Source: JALORV01 sp963754065 (GTDB lineage Bacteria; Pseudomonadota; Gammaproteobacteria; Burkholderiales; Burkholderiaceae_F). From it: 64,000 nt of DNA. The stretch covers positions 124,001-188,000 of the forward strand of contig CAVWFH010000004.1 in NCBI GenBank assembly GCA_963754065.1, written 5' to 3'. The position numbers were made by a program, and so were the translations under genes. The notes under the pieces are model-generated. The model was not told the origin of the DNA and did no database searches. It worked only from the letters and a program-made list of their open reading frames with translations. This document shows, piece by piece, positions 34,090-41,427 of this stretch (the first letter of the stretch is position 1; the number at the start of each line of letters is the position of its first letter).

Positions 34090-35529
34090 CTATTTGAGTT
34101 TTTCCGTCCAGCTTTCCAGCGCCGCGAGGGCGCGTGCCGCGCGCTGATAAGGTGAATCGTTGCCTCGCCATGGAACCAGTACATCAGGCACAAGCCCGGC
34201 GACTTCATTCTCACCATTTGCGCGCAGTCGTGCGCAATCCGGCACCTTGATCTGCACGCCCGAATGTTGGAGGGTTATGGGTATGCCTCCGTCTGTATAA
34301 CCGCACCCGGCGCCACGTGTCGGTGCGCCAATCAGCGTGGCCCGGTCGTTGTCCTTCAGGGTCGCGGCGAACAGCTCTGCGGCAGAGACCGTGTTGTTGT
34401 CGACCAGAATGGCCAGCTTGCCTTGCCAGGCAATACTTGATTCGTAGCGTGCCGGGTTGTAATGCACCCATTCCGCTTCGTAGCCGGCAAAATCGAGCGC
34501 TTGTGGCATTGCCTCAAGGCCGGTGGAGTGGAGACGCCCAGGCACCAGCAGTGCGCAAACGCGCTGATTCTTCCAGATAGCGTCGCGCTCGCAGGGCTCG
34601 GCTGCCAACGCGCGGCTCTTGATGAGCTCGGCGCGCGCCGCCAGCAGCCATGCGCGTTGCGCCGCACCAATGGTGGTTCGCTTCAGGTCCAGATCGATGT
34701 CGTTCAGACGGCTATCGAAGCCTTTCACCCAATGCGGGTGTTTGATGAATGCGATCCGCGGCGCGGCAACGCCCGGCCCGGATACCACGCGCGCCGCGGC
34801 TTCCGCCCAATCGGTGCCGCCCCGGTTACCGGTGATATCAATCACGATCGCGTCGACATTTTTCGCCGCGAGTGCCTGCACCTGGCGCACGAGGGTACGA
34901 GTGAGCGTCTTCCCGACGCGGGTGAAGATTCTCTGCTCGCAAGCCGAGTCGCAAGGGGCCGGCGCAGGGTGCTCGCGCTCGCAAAGTATTGGGAACGCCT
35001 GTTCGGCAAAAAGGCCGATGCGGATCACGCCAAGCATCTTGCCGCCGGCCTTCAATACGCCCGCAGGCAGGATTGCTGCATCCTCGTTGGCCAGCGCTTC
35101 GTACCGACCAGTCCTGCCGAAGTCGATCCCCTCCCTGTCTCTGCGCATCGGTTGATAACCCATGTCGCGGCAGGTCTTCATGTCGGTGGCCGTCGCGGTG
35201 GGGGAGGTGGCGGGAGCGGCAGCCGCCTCAGCGCGCTTGGGCGGCAACAGGTACACATGCCCGTCACCAAAGGTGTCCAGAAACTGTTCCAGCACCCTCA
35301 CTGCTTCTTCGTCGTTTCTTGCAGTGGCGAGGCCCTGTTCCGTGCGCTCCGCCAGCGCCTGCAAGTCAATCTTGCGTTCCGCCACGACCCAGTCAAGGTT
35401 GGCGTAAATCCGCGCTAATTCCCGGCGGGCCTGGGCGAAGTCTTCGTGCCATTTGGCTGCATCGAAGGCGTGCGCAGTAATAGCCACGGAAAGAACAAAG
35501 AAGAGCGCTATGCAGCGAACAAACCGCAT
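34090..35529 (-). CDS. S41 family peptidase-like protein, exported
   Basis: The 479-residue product has a signal peptide (MRFVRCIALFFVLSVAITAHA). The C-terminal half has the crotonase-like S41 core: VIDITGNRGGTDWA, LAILVDNNTVSAAELFAATL with the nucleophile-position Ser, and APTRGAGCGYTDGG. This resembles tail-specific proteases of the CtpA/Tsp fold without an obvious PDZ domain. The ATG at 35529 has AAGGA upstream. The codons look less GC-biased by eye than those of the neighbours, which suggests acquisition. The substrate is unknown. Confidence 0.8.
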   Translation of the reverse strand: MRFVRCIALFFVLSVAITAHAFDAAKWHEDFAQARRELARIYANLDWVVAERKIDLQALAERTEQGLATARNDEEAVRVLEQFLDTFGDGHVYLLPPKRAEAAAAPATSPTATATDMKTCRDMGYQPMRRDREGIDFGRTGRYEALANEDAAILPAGVLKAGGKMLGVIRIGLFAEQAFPILCEREHPAPAPCDSACEQRIFTRVGKTLTRTLVRQVQALAAKNVDAIVIDITGNRGGTDWAEAAARVVSGPGVAAPRIAFIKHPHWVKGFDSRLNDIDLDLKRTTIGAAQRAWLLAARAELIKSRALAAEPCERDAIWKNQRVCALLVPGRLHSTGLEAMPQALDFAGYEAEWVHYNPARYESSIAWQGKLAILVDNNTVSAAELFAATLKDNDRATLIGAPTRGAGCGYTDGGIPITLQHSGVQIKVPDCARLRANGENEVAGLVPDVLVPWRGNDSPYQRAARALAALESWTEKLK

Positions 35530-35749
35530 GACGAGTCCTTGTGATCGGTGATGGGCGAAAAGAAATCGAATGCTACCCGTGCCGTGCAACCGATCTGGAG
35601 CCGACGCGCTCAGTCAAGCGTAAAAGAAGAAACTCGTCCCAGCGTAAAGGGCTGCAGCACCAGACACTCCTGCCCCACCCACAAGAACGTCTGCTTTCCC
35701 TTCATTTGTCGAGCTCGCACTAACGTCTGTTCATGGCCGCACCAAGCCT

Positions 35750-36046
35750 TCAGTCCCTTCGATAGCCGGCCTCGCGCTGACTTCTGATCGCTAGCACAAA
35801 GGCAGTGTCCAACTCTGGCACGTAGCGGTACAGGGCAAGGTAGCCGCGCGATCCTCGGCCGATCACAAGCTCGCGCTTGTCTCCGGCCGCCAGACGCCCG
35901 ATCTCAGGATTTGTTTCCAAGACGTTTAGCGCTTCGATGATCTCGCCCACTCGCGCTACCGCGTGTTCAATGTCGTGGTCGGCGAGGTGGTCGAAGATTC
36001 GATCAAAGTCATCGCCCACCTCGGGAGCAAGCTCAACGCGGGCCAC
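35750..36046 (-). CDS. ParE/RelE-type toxin
   Basis: This is a 98-residue toxin of the ParE/RelE superfamily: VELAPEVGDDFDRIFDHLA at the N-terminus, and ELVIGRGSRGYLALYRYVPE and VLAIRSQREAGY at the C-terminus. ParE members target DNA gyrase and RelE members cleave mRNA; sequence alone does not decide. It starts with GTG two bases after the stop of the ribbon-helix-helix antitoxin gene, the normal antitoxin-first order. All core elements are present and it appears intact. Confidence 0.85.
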   Translation of the reverse strand: MARVELAPEVGDDFDRIFDHLADHDIEHAVARVGEIIEALNVLETNPEIGRLAAGDKRELVIGRGSRGYLALYRYVPELDTAFVLAIRSQREAGYRRD

Positions 36047-36048
36047 CG

Positions 36049-36333
36049 CTACCGCGCCAGCTTGCGCGCCGTTGGCCGGCGGGGCTTCTTTCCCGCCGCG
36101 CGAGCCTGCAGGTACGAGCGCATCTCGGGCCAGGGGATAGTCTTGCCCGACGTGGCGATCGCAGCGAAGCGTTGGTCGGCCAGGGCATGAAACTCGCTGG
36201 CTCGCTCGGCATCATGGGCCTTCTCGGCAATCGCTTCCAGAATGAAGCTATGAGCAGACTTGCCGGCTTTCTTTGCTGCGGCCGCCACGCGGGCCCTGAG
36301 CTCGCTGGGCAAGCGAATCGTCGTTGTGGACAT
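36049..36333 (-). CDS. Ribbon-helix-helix antitoxin
   Basis: This 94-residue protein has an N-terminal RHH DNA-binding domain (TTIRLPSELRARVAAAAKKA, then SAHSFILEAIAEKA) and a charged C-terminal tail that should neutralise the toxin. GGAG lies eight bases before its ATG. A perfect 20-bp palindrome 31 bases upstream is the probable operator through which the antitoxin represses its own operon. Confidence 0.85.
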   Translation of the reverse strand: MSTTTIRLPSELRARVAAAAKKAGKSAHSFILEAIAEKAHDAERASEFHALADQRFAAIATSGKTIPWPEMRSYLQARAAGKKPRRPTARKLAR

Positions 36334-36359
36334 CGCCAGTCTCCAAAATCAATCTGGAC

Positions 36360-36388
36360 ATACTGTAGCACGATCGTGCTACACGCAA
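36360..36388 (-). promoter_or_regulatory. Toxin-antitoxin promoter with perfect palindromic operator
   Basis: TGTAGCACGATCGTGCTACA at 36364-36383 is a perfect 20-bp inverted repeat. On the minus strand TTGCGT (36383-36388) and CAGTAT (36360-36365) are 17 bases apart and bracket the palindrome, so a bound repressor would occlude the promoter. It lies directly upstream of the RHH antitoxin gene. Confidence 0.75.
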
Positions 36389-36503
36389 TAGTTGTGTGAA
36401 CAATTGCGCCGGATGGCTGCCGAGACGCGCTGAACTCGTCCGCCTGAAGGCGATCTGGGCCAATCTCGGAATCGCCGCTTGTGGCCGGCTGCTGCGCTCA
36501 CGT

Positions 36504-36806
36504 CTAGCCACCCAGCTTCGATCGGCCCACCCAATAGCTCAGCCTACGATGCTGATGCGCCACCGCGAGAACGTACAGGTGATCTGGCTCGATCGTGTAA
36601 AGCAGCTTGTAGGGAAACCGGGTCAGAATCAACCGCCGAATGTCGCCCCGCTCAATTGGACAGGATAGCGACCAAGCGCGCGCTCGTCGCAGTGCCGACC
36701 GCACTTCGTCGCGAAAGCGGGCTCCTAGTCAAGGCAGCTGTTCATCGTAGTAGCGCTCCGCCTCAGTGAACTCTTCCCGAGCCTCGGGGGCGAACAAAAC
36801 CCGCAT
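36504..36806 (-). pseudogene. ParE/RelE-family toxin interrupted by a nonsense codon
   Basis: From ATG 36806 the frame reads MRVLFAPEAREEFTEAERYY, then DEQLP, a TGA, and continues LGARFRDEVRSALRRARAW and RRLILTRFPYKLLYTIEPDH to YWVGR. The stop replaces the Gly expected in the conserved LPGLGARF segment (GGA to TGA at 36729-36731, codon 26). The rest of the toxin is well preserved apart from a slightly short middle. The start overlaps the stop of the upstream antitoxin gene by one base. The toxin is therefore probably inactive while its antitoxin remains. Confidence 0.8.
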
Positions 36807-37012
36807 CAGAGCGGGCCGGTCACATCCTCGACAGTGATGCCGCGCACCTTGCCGGCGCGATATTCAGTCAGGCGTCTTTCGGCCTCTTCGATCCAGATTT
36901 GCTCGACTTTTGGGTCAGGCTCGTCGAGGCTGTGCAGAACCTGATCGACCAACTTCAATCGGTCCGTTGGGTCCAGCTTCAGTGCCTGCTCAATGAGTTC
37001 ACGAGTTCCCAC
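36806..37012 (-). CDS. Addiction module antitoxin component
   Basis: This is a 68-residue acidic protein of the putative addiction-module component family: TRELIEQALKLDPTDRLKLV, then LDEPDPKVEQIWIEEAERRL. It starts with GTG at 37012, with GGAGGT immediately upstream. Its partner toxin gene overlaps the stop by one base but carries an in-frame stop, leaving an orphan antitoxin. It may still repress or buffer related toxins. Confidence 0.82.
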   Translation of the reverse strand: MGTRELIEQALKLDPTDRLKLVDQVLHSLDEPDPKVEQIWIEEAERRLTEYRAGKVRGITVEDVTGPL

Positions 37013-37418
37013 GGGACCTCCGACTACCTATTTGTTGAGGATAACTTCACACCTGCCCCCGCGTTGCGACGGCAGGTCTCGGCGCGATTGGCCCCTCGGC
37101 CCAACCGGCCGCTACTGGCCAGGTCCGGCGGTCGAAGTGGCCAGTTCCTAATTGCGCCAAGCACGGCTCGCTTCTGAGCGCCGGAACAGCCTAAGCGGGA
37201 AGACCTCGTGACCGCCAACGAGCGGAACGCGTGGAACGCTCGCGGAACGCACCCCCGCGTACGGTTTCTCCCTGAGCAATGCGATACCAATGGCCTCTAA
37301 TCGAAGAGATGGCGTGGCACCCCGATCGTGGACAGAGCCACAGGTCGACACGTTTCGAAAAACCTGGATCGGTGCGTTGCTCTGGTTCGTTCAATTCAAC
37401 CGGAACCGGGAGATTCAA
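37013..37418. other. Intergenic region upstream of the small secreted protein
   Basis: This 406-base stretch separates the minus-strand addiction module from plus-strand genes. It holds a short perfect hairpin (ACCTGCC / GGCAGGT near 37053-37080) and repeated GGAACG motifs near 37210-37250, but no gene that looks real. Open frames through it are Arg/Ser-rich and have no recognisable homology. Confidence 0.4.
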
Positions 37419-37925
37419 ATGAGCAGAGTTCAGATGTTCTCGTTGTCACTGGCCGCAGTTCTGGCCGGACCTGTGTACGCCCAAGTGTGTTCGGGCGGCG
37501 GCAACGATGGCGGGATGGACGCTACAGGTAACCAGTGCAACACACCGAATGAGGTCGCGGTCTTCGCAACCGGTTCAGTGATCGCCCCGCTGACGCAAGT
37601 CACCAAAGTGGGCAACGTGCGGGCCGTTACCTCGGCAGCGCAACCTGCGATTCGTTCATTGGCGAAGACAGCGAGTCAAAATTCGGTGCCAGCCGTCATG
37701 GCAGTGCGGACGAGTGTCAAGCTTCAAGTTGCGGCACTGCCGAGCGTCACTGCGAAGACCGCAATGACCGCAATGACTGCGGCCGGGTCAGAAGCATTCT
37801 GCTCGGGCGGCGCGGGTGGCGGAATGGATGTCAACGGCAACGAGTGCGGAGAGGCTTCGGCAGCCTCGGAAATCAGCGGCTATTTGCGTCGGCTTGACCG
37901 GCTCTCGGCTCAGTCACGAGAATGA
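37419..37925 (+). CDS. Small exported protein with duplicated CSGG/GGMD/GNxC motif
   Basis: This is a 168-residue protein with a clear signal peptide (MFSLSLAAVLAGPVYA). The mature protein begins with CSGGGNDGGMDATGNQC (24-40), and a second copy CSGGAGGGMDVNGNEC occurs at 128-143. The roughly 85 residues between are Ala/Val/Thr-rich. The two-Cys, Gly/Asp/Asn-rich units may form disulfide-closed or metal-binding loops; this is inference and I do not recognise a function. The ATG at 37419 follows a GGGAGA and fits the signal peptide. A cytochrome c gene starts 28 bases downstream on the same strand. Confidence 0.7.
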   Translation: MSRVQMFSLSLAAVLAGPVYAQVCSGGGNDGGMDATGNQCNTPNEVAVFATGSVIAPLTQVTKVGNVRAVTSAAQPAIRSLAKTASQNSVPAVMAVRTSVKLQVAALPSVTAKTAMTAMTAAGSEAFCSGGAGGGMDVNGNECGEASAASEISGYLRRLDRLSAQSRE

Positions 37926-37953
37926 ACAAAAAGGTTACCGTCGAGGGAAGGCC

Positions 37954-38355
37954 ATGCGGCTAGCTCATCTACCAATTCTTGCCGTGTCTCTACTTTTGTC
38001 GAACATCGGCAATGCGCAGAGCAGCGATGCCATCGAGCGCGGTAACGCCTTATTCCGTGTGAAGTGCGGCGCATGTCATTCGGTCACCTGCAATCGGCAG
38101 GGACCGAAGCTTGAAGGCCTGTTCGGTCGACGTGCCGGCAGTGTTGCTGACTTCAGGCAGTACACGGCAGAACTCAAAGCCTCGGGAATTGTTTGGACCG
38201 ATGAGACCCTGGACGCATACCTGCGCGATCCAAGCAAGTTCGTCCCAGGCACTTCGATGGACACCTGGGGTCGCGTCGAGGACGCGAATGATCGGAGAAT
38301 GCTCATTGACCACATGCGCCGCGAAGATCGAAGCGCCGAGTTGTGCCCCAGGTGA
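37954..38355 (+). CDS. Cytochrome c family protein (class I, monoheme)
   Basis: This is a 133-residue periplasmic protein with a signal peptide (LAHLPILAVSLLLSNIGNA). The heme site is CGACH. GPKLEGLFGRRAGS and the Met-ligand region FVPGTSMDTWGR, followed by the final helix, resemble cytochrome c2/c550. It transfers electrons to an unknown partner. The start ATG 37954 is chosen by signal peptide position. It may be cotranscribed with the preceding small exported protein. Confidence 0.85.
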   Translation: MRLAHLPILAVSLLLSNIGNAQSSDAIERGNALFRVKCGACHSVTCNRQGPKLEGLFGRRAGSVADFRQYTAELKASGIVWTDETLDAYLRDPSKFVPGTSMDTWGRVEDANDRRMLIDHMRREDRSAELCPR

Positions 38356-38593
38356 CGTACTTGATAGTCGAGCATCGACGGTATTTGGCCGCGAGACATC
38401 TGATCTGGGGCATAAACCATCGTCTTGCAGTTTCCCCAAGCGATCGCTTCGAGGCACACGGAGCCTGTCGTACGCAGCCGAGCCACGAATGCGGCGCGCG
38501 AATATTCCACAGCCAGGCTAGAACATTTGCCCGTTGCATCAGGCGCACGGGCAGAGTCTGATAGCCGCATGACCTCCGATTGGGAGAGCCGTC

Positions 38594-39751
38594 ATGCGCG
38601 GGATCTTCATTAGCTATCGCCGGGACGATGCCGAAGGACAGGCGGGCCGCTTGTTCGACGACCTGAGTGCGCACTTTGGCCGTGACGCCGTCTTCATGGA
38701 TGTCGCGGGAATCAAGAAAGGCATGGACTTTCGGCGCATCATCGACGAGCACGTCACCTCGTGCGGTGTACTGCTGGTCATCATCGGCAAACGATGGCTG
38801 AGCGCGACCGATGGCAAAGGCCGGCGGCGTCTGGACGATGCCAACGACTTCGTACTGCTCGAGACCGCGGCGGCGCTCGCGCGTGACATCCCGGTGGTGC
38901 CGGTTCTCGTGCAGGATGCCGTCATGCCGACGGAACAGGAGCTGCCCGCCATCCTGAAGGAACTCGCGTTTCGCAACGGCACCGAGCTGACGCACGCGCG
39001 CTGGGATTCGGACGTGAAGTTGCTGATCGAAGATGTCAGGCCGTATCTTGAGACCCGCGAGACGCCGGTTGCTCGCACGCAGGCGACGCGCAACCCGTCG
39101 TCCGACGTTGCGGAAAGCCGCTTGCAGTCCGCTGCTCGTAACCCGGGCCGCCTTTCGATGTGGGTGACCGCAGGCGCCGTAACGGTCCTCGTCGGCGTTG
39201 CGCTGTCCAGTTATCACCTCATGCGGGATCGTCCCGCTGCACCAGAACGTATTGCTACGGTCGTGCCCAGTTCACCTACGGCGCCATCGGACACGGCGGC
39301 AGCGCGCAAACCTGACATCACGTCGGCAACGCCATCGGCCGCCGTCAAGGCTGTAGCGCCTGCCGCAGACGAACCCGCCAAGCCCGAACCGGCCGCAGCT
39401 CAGGCGGCAACGGCAAAGCCGACCGCCGACAAGGCCACGGCAGACGCCGCCCAGGCCGCTGCAAAGGCGGCCGCGGCACGAAAACTCGCGGAAGACAGAC
39501 GCCGACGCGATGAGACCGCGCGGTTGGCGCAGCTGGCGGAGGAACAGCGCAAGTTCGACGAGCAGCGCAGGCGAGACGAAGAGAACAAACGCCACGCTGA
39601 AGACCAGCGCAAGCGAGACGAGGAAAACAAGCGCCTCGCTCAGGAAAGAGCCGAGAAAGAACGGATTGCGGCCGAACAAGCCGCGGCTGCCAGTTTCATC
39701 ACGGGTATTGCCTCTGCGCTAATTGCCAACAAGCAGAACAACCGTCGTTAG
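38594..39751 (+). CDS. TIR domain protein with transmembrane segment and coiled-coil tail
   Basis: This 385-residue protein has an N-terminal TIR domain (about 1-150: RGIFISYRRDDAEGQAGRLF, DAVFMDVAGI, LLVIIGKRWL, DDANDFVLLETAAALA). Glu90 is at the position of the catalytic glutamate of NADase TIR domains. One hydrophobic helix (about 187-206) is followed by an Ala/Pro/Lys linker and a long Lys/Arg/Glu/Ala coiled coil (about 285-370) resembling TolA-like stalks. The expected topology is cytosolic TIR and periplasmic coiled coil. GGGAGA lies upstream of ATG 38594. The architecture parallels the TIR protein at 15-16 kb. Its role is unknown. Confidence 0.85.
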   Translation: MRGIFISYRRDDAEGQAGRLFDDLSAHFGRDAVFMDVAGIKKGMDFRRIIDEHVTSCGVLLVIIGKRWLSATDGKGRRRLDDANDFVLLETAAALARDIPVVPVLVQDAVMPTEQELPAILKELAFRNGTELTHARWDSDVKLLIEDVRPYLETRETPVARTQATRNPSSDVAESRLQSAARNPGRLSMWVTAGAVTVLVGVALSSYHLMRDRPAAPERIATVVPSSPTAPSDTAAARKPDITSATPSAAVKAVAPAADEPAKPEPAAAQAATAKPTADKATADAAQAAAKAAAARKLAEDRRRRDETARLAQLAEEQRKFDEQRRRDEENKRHAEDQRKRDEENKRLAQERAEKERIAAEQAAAASFITGIASALIANKQNNRR

Positions 39752-40177
39752 GGCCCGACGGGTTGGACTGCTGAACGAGGATCCCCGACTGGTCGTCTAG
39801 CAAACAAAGCGCGCGCGGTATGAGGTCGGCAGCTCGAGCTGGGACGGCCGCCAGATCCAGTTGTCGGCCGGCCAGCGACAAAGCTTCATGTCTCGGGAAC
39901 ATCGGCTTCAGCCGATTTTTGAATGGCACCGGGAGTGCTGCACTTGACCGTTCCCAGCCCTTTGAAGCCGATGCAAGCCTGCTGTATCAGGTATCGGGTA
40001 CAGCCTGGACTGCAATTGCTCCGACGCCTGCCCCAGCCCACGGCACGACGGTGCCTGTGGAGAGGCCTGTACGAGCGATTTCGGCTACCTGCAAGACTCG
40101 ATCGTGCAAAGGGTCCGTCCACGTCGCGATGCGTCTCCAAGCGCCGGCGCGACGCGAAGTCTCGCCCGACGCGTCGC
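39752..40177. other. Intergenic region between TIR gene and outer-membrane protein gene
   Basis: This 426-base interval lies between convergent genes. It holds the intrinsic terminator at 39901-39920 and no convincing coding sequence. Some minus-strand frames run through it, but none has a plausible start, domain or composition. It may contain a decayed gene. Confidence 0.4.
39901..39920 (+). terminator. Intrinsic terminator downstream of the second TIR gene
   Basis: ATCGGC and GCCGAT form a perfect six-base stem around TTCA and are followed by TTTTT. It lies about 150 bases after the TIR gene stop on the plus strand and fits termination of that transcript. Confidence 0.6.
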
Positions 40178-40786
40178 CTAGAAGCGAGCGGAAACCCCGA
40201 GCATGACGTCGTACTGCAGGAAGACATCGCTGCGAAGCACGACCACGCAGCCGCCGGAGCACAGAAAACCGCCCGAGCTGTTGACGAAGGTGAAGTAGCC
40301 GCGTGCCTCGGCCCGTAGCGCAATGTTTTCACCCAGCGGCCATGCGTAGCCCAGTCCGAGGTTGAGCGACGGCTTGAACTCGTTGCCGTAGCCATCCGTG
40401 CTGGGGCTAAATTGTGTGGCACCGAGTCCGCCGACGACGTATGGCCCCTGCCCGACCACTCCGTCGAAATACACGGTACCGCCCAGATGCAAGTAGCGAA
40501 TGGTCAGGTCAAACGGCGCCGCGCCGCCTCCCGGGGTCAGCGTGGTCGACTGCTGCTGGTAGAGCAGCTGCACTTCGCGCGACCCGTCGAGCACGGAACC
40601 GACCGCGATGCCATAGACGGCGGTACTCCGGATCTCGGCCTGCGCATCAGTCGACGTATTCTCGACGCCGTCGCTGCCGGCGTAGCCCGCATACAGCGTG
40701 ACCATCACCTGCGCCGCCACCGGTGCGGACAATGTCATCAGCATCGCGGCCACCGCTCCCGCGACGATCGTACGCCCGCGGGTCAT
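40178..40786 (-). CDS. Outer-membrane beta-barrel family protein
   Basis: The 202-residue product has a signal peptide (IVAGAVAAMLMTLSAPVAAQ). It then shows alternating beta-barrel strands (TAVYGIAVGSVLDGSREVQL, FDLTIRYLHLGGTVYFDG, GPYVVGGLGATQF) and a C-terminal aromatic residue (VMLGVSARF) typical of BAM substrates. It resembles small OmpA/OmpW-like barrels. Its start overlaps the GST stop as ATGA, so it is the third gene of rimO-gst-omp. Function is unknown. Confidence 0.78.
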   Translation of the reverse strand: MTRGRTIVAGAVAAMLMTLSAPVAAQVMVTLYAGYAGSDGVENTSTDAQAEIRSTAVYGIAVGSVLDGSREVQLLYQQQSTTLTPGGGAAPFDLTIRYLHLGGTVYFDGVVGQGPYVVGGLGATQFSPSTDGYGNEFKPSLNLGLGYAWPLGENIALRAEARGYFTFVNSSGGFLCSGGCVVVLRSDVFLQYDVMLGVSARF

Positions 40787-41427
40787 AGCCAGTGCCGTTT
40801 CCAGACCGGAGCGACCTCGGGCAGTTTGTCGACCCGCTGCATCATCGCCGCGAAGGCCGGGTGCGAGGCCTTCAGGTAGTCGCGCATCTTCCACCAGCGC
40901 GACAGATTGGCGAGGTAGACGTCGCAGACCTGCGGTCGCTCGCCCAGCAGGAAGCCTCTCTTCTGCGGAAACGCCCGCGCGACGATGTCCCAGCCGAGCT
41001 TCATGCGCGCCACCGCAGCGCGCTCGACGGCCGAGCGCGCGGCCGGCGAGCGCGACGTAGTCCAGCGCGCCGGATAGTCGGCCACTCCCACCGCGGTGTA
41101 GACGGTCGACGCTGCGAACTGCATCCAGCGCAGGCAGCTGGCGCGGTCGCGCGTCGACGGCGCCGGCACCCACTCGCTCGGATGCCGTTCAAGCAGCGTC
41201 CACAGGACTGCCACGCTCTCGGTCAGGATCTCGCCACCCGGCGTGATCAGGGTCGGCAGCTGGCCGAGCGGATTGACCGTCTTCAGTTCCTCGAAGCACG
41301 GGCCGGGCGGATCGCTCCACGGCGTGGCGTCCTTCAACTCGTGGTCGAGCCCGAGCGCCCCGAGCATCACTTCGACGCTGGCGGAGCCGGAGCGCCTGGC
41401 GGTGTACAGGACGTAGCGCGTGCTCAT
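40783..41427 (-). CDS. Glutathione S-transferase family protein
   Basis: This is a 214-residue cytosolic GST. The N-domain has SGSASVEVMLGALGL, NPLGQLPTLITPGGEILTES (cis-Pro and glutathione-binding segments) and a typical helical C-domain. It overlaps rimO at its start and the barrel protein gene at its end, each by ATGA, so all three are translationally coupled. Which electrophile it conjugates is unknown. Confidence 0.85.
   Translation of the reverse strand: MSTRYVLYTARRSGSASVEVMLGALGLDHELKDATPWSDPPGPCFEELKTVNPLGQLPTLITPGGEILTESVAVLWTLLERHPSEWVPAPSTRDRASCLRWMQFAASTVYTAVGVADYPARWTTSRSPAARSAVERAAVARMKLGWDIVARAFPQKRGFLLGERPQVCDVYLANLSRWWKMRDYLKASHPAFAAMMQRVDKLPEVAPVWKRHWL

Noticed and set aside
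33950..34090. GTTAGC and TAACG motifs that recall integron attC cores (also near 35715)
   Set aside because: No paired R''/L'' and L'/R' arrangement, no integrase and no cassette pattern were found.
37024..37290. 88-codon minus-strand ORF upstream of the addiction module
   Set aside because: It is Arg/Ser/Gly-rich with no ribosome-binding site and no similarity to known small proteins.
39886..40422. Minus-strand ORF in the gap before the outer-membrane protein gene
   Set aside because: It overlaps the end of the barrel protein in another frame and its sequence is Ser/Arg-rich without a start context.
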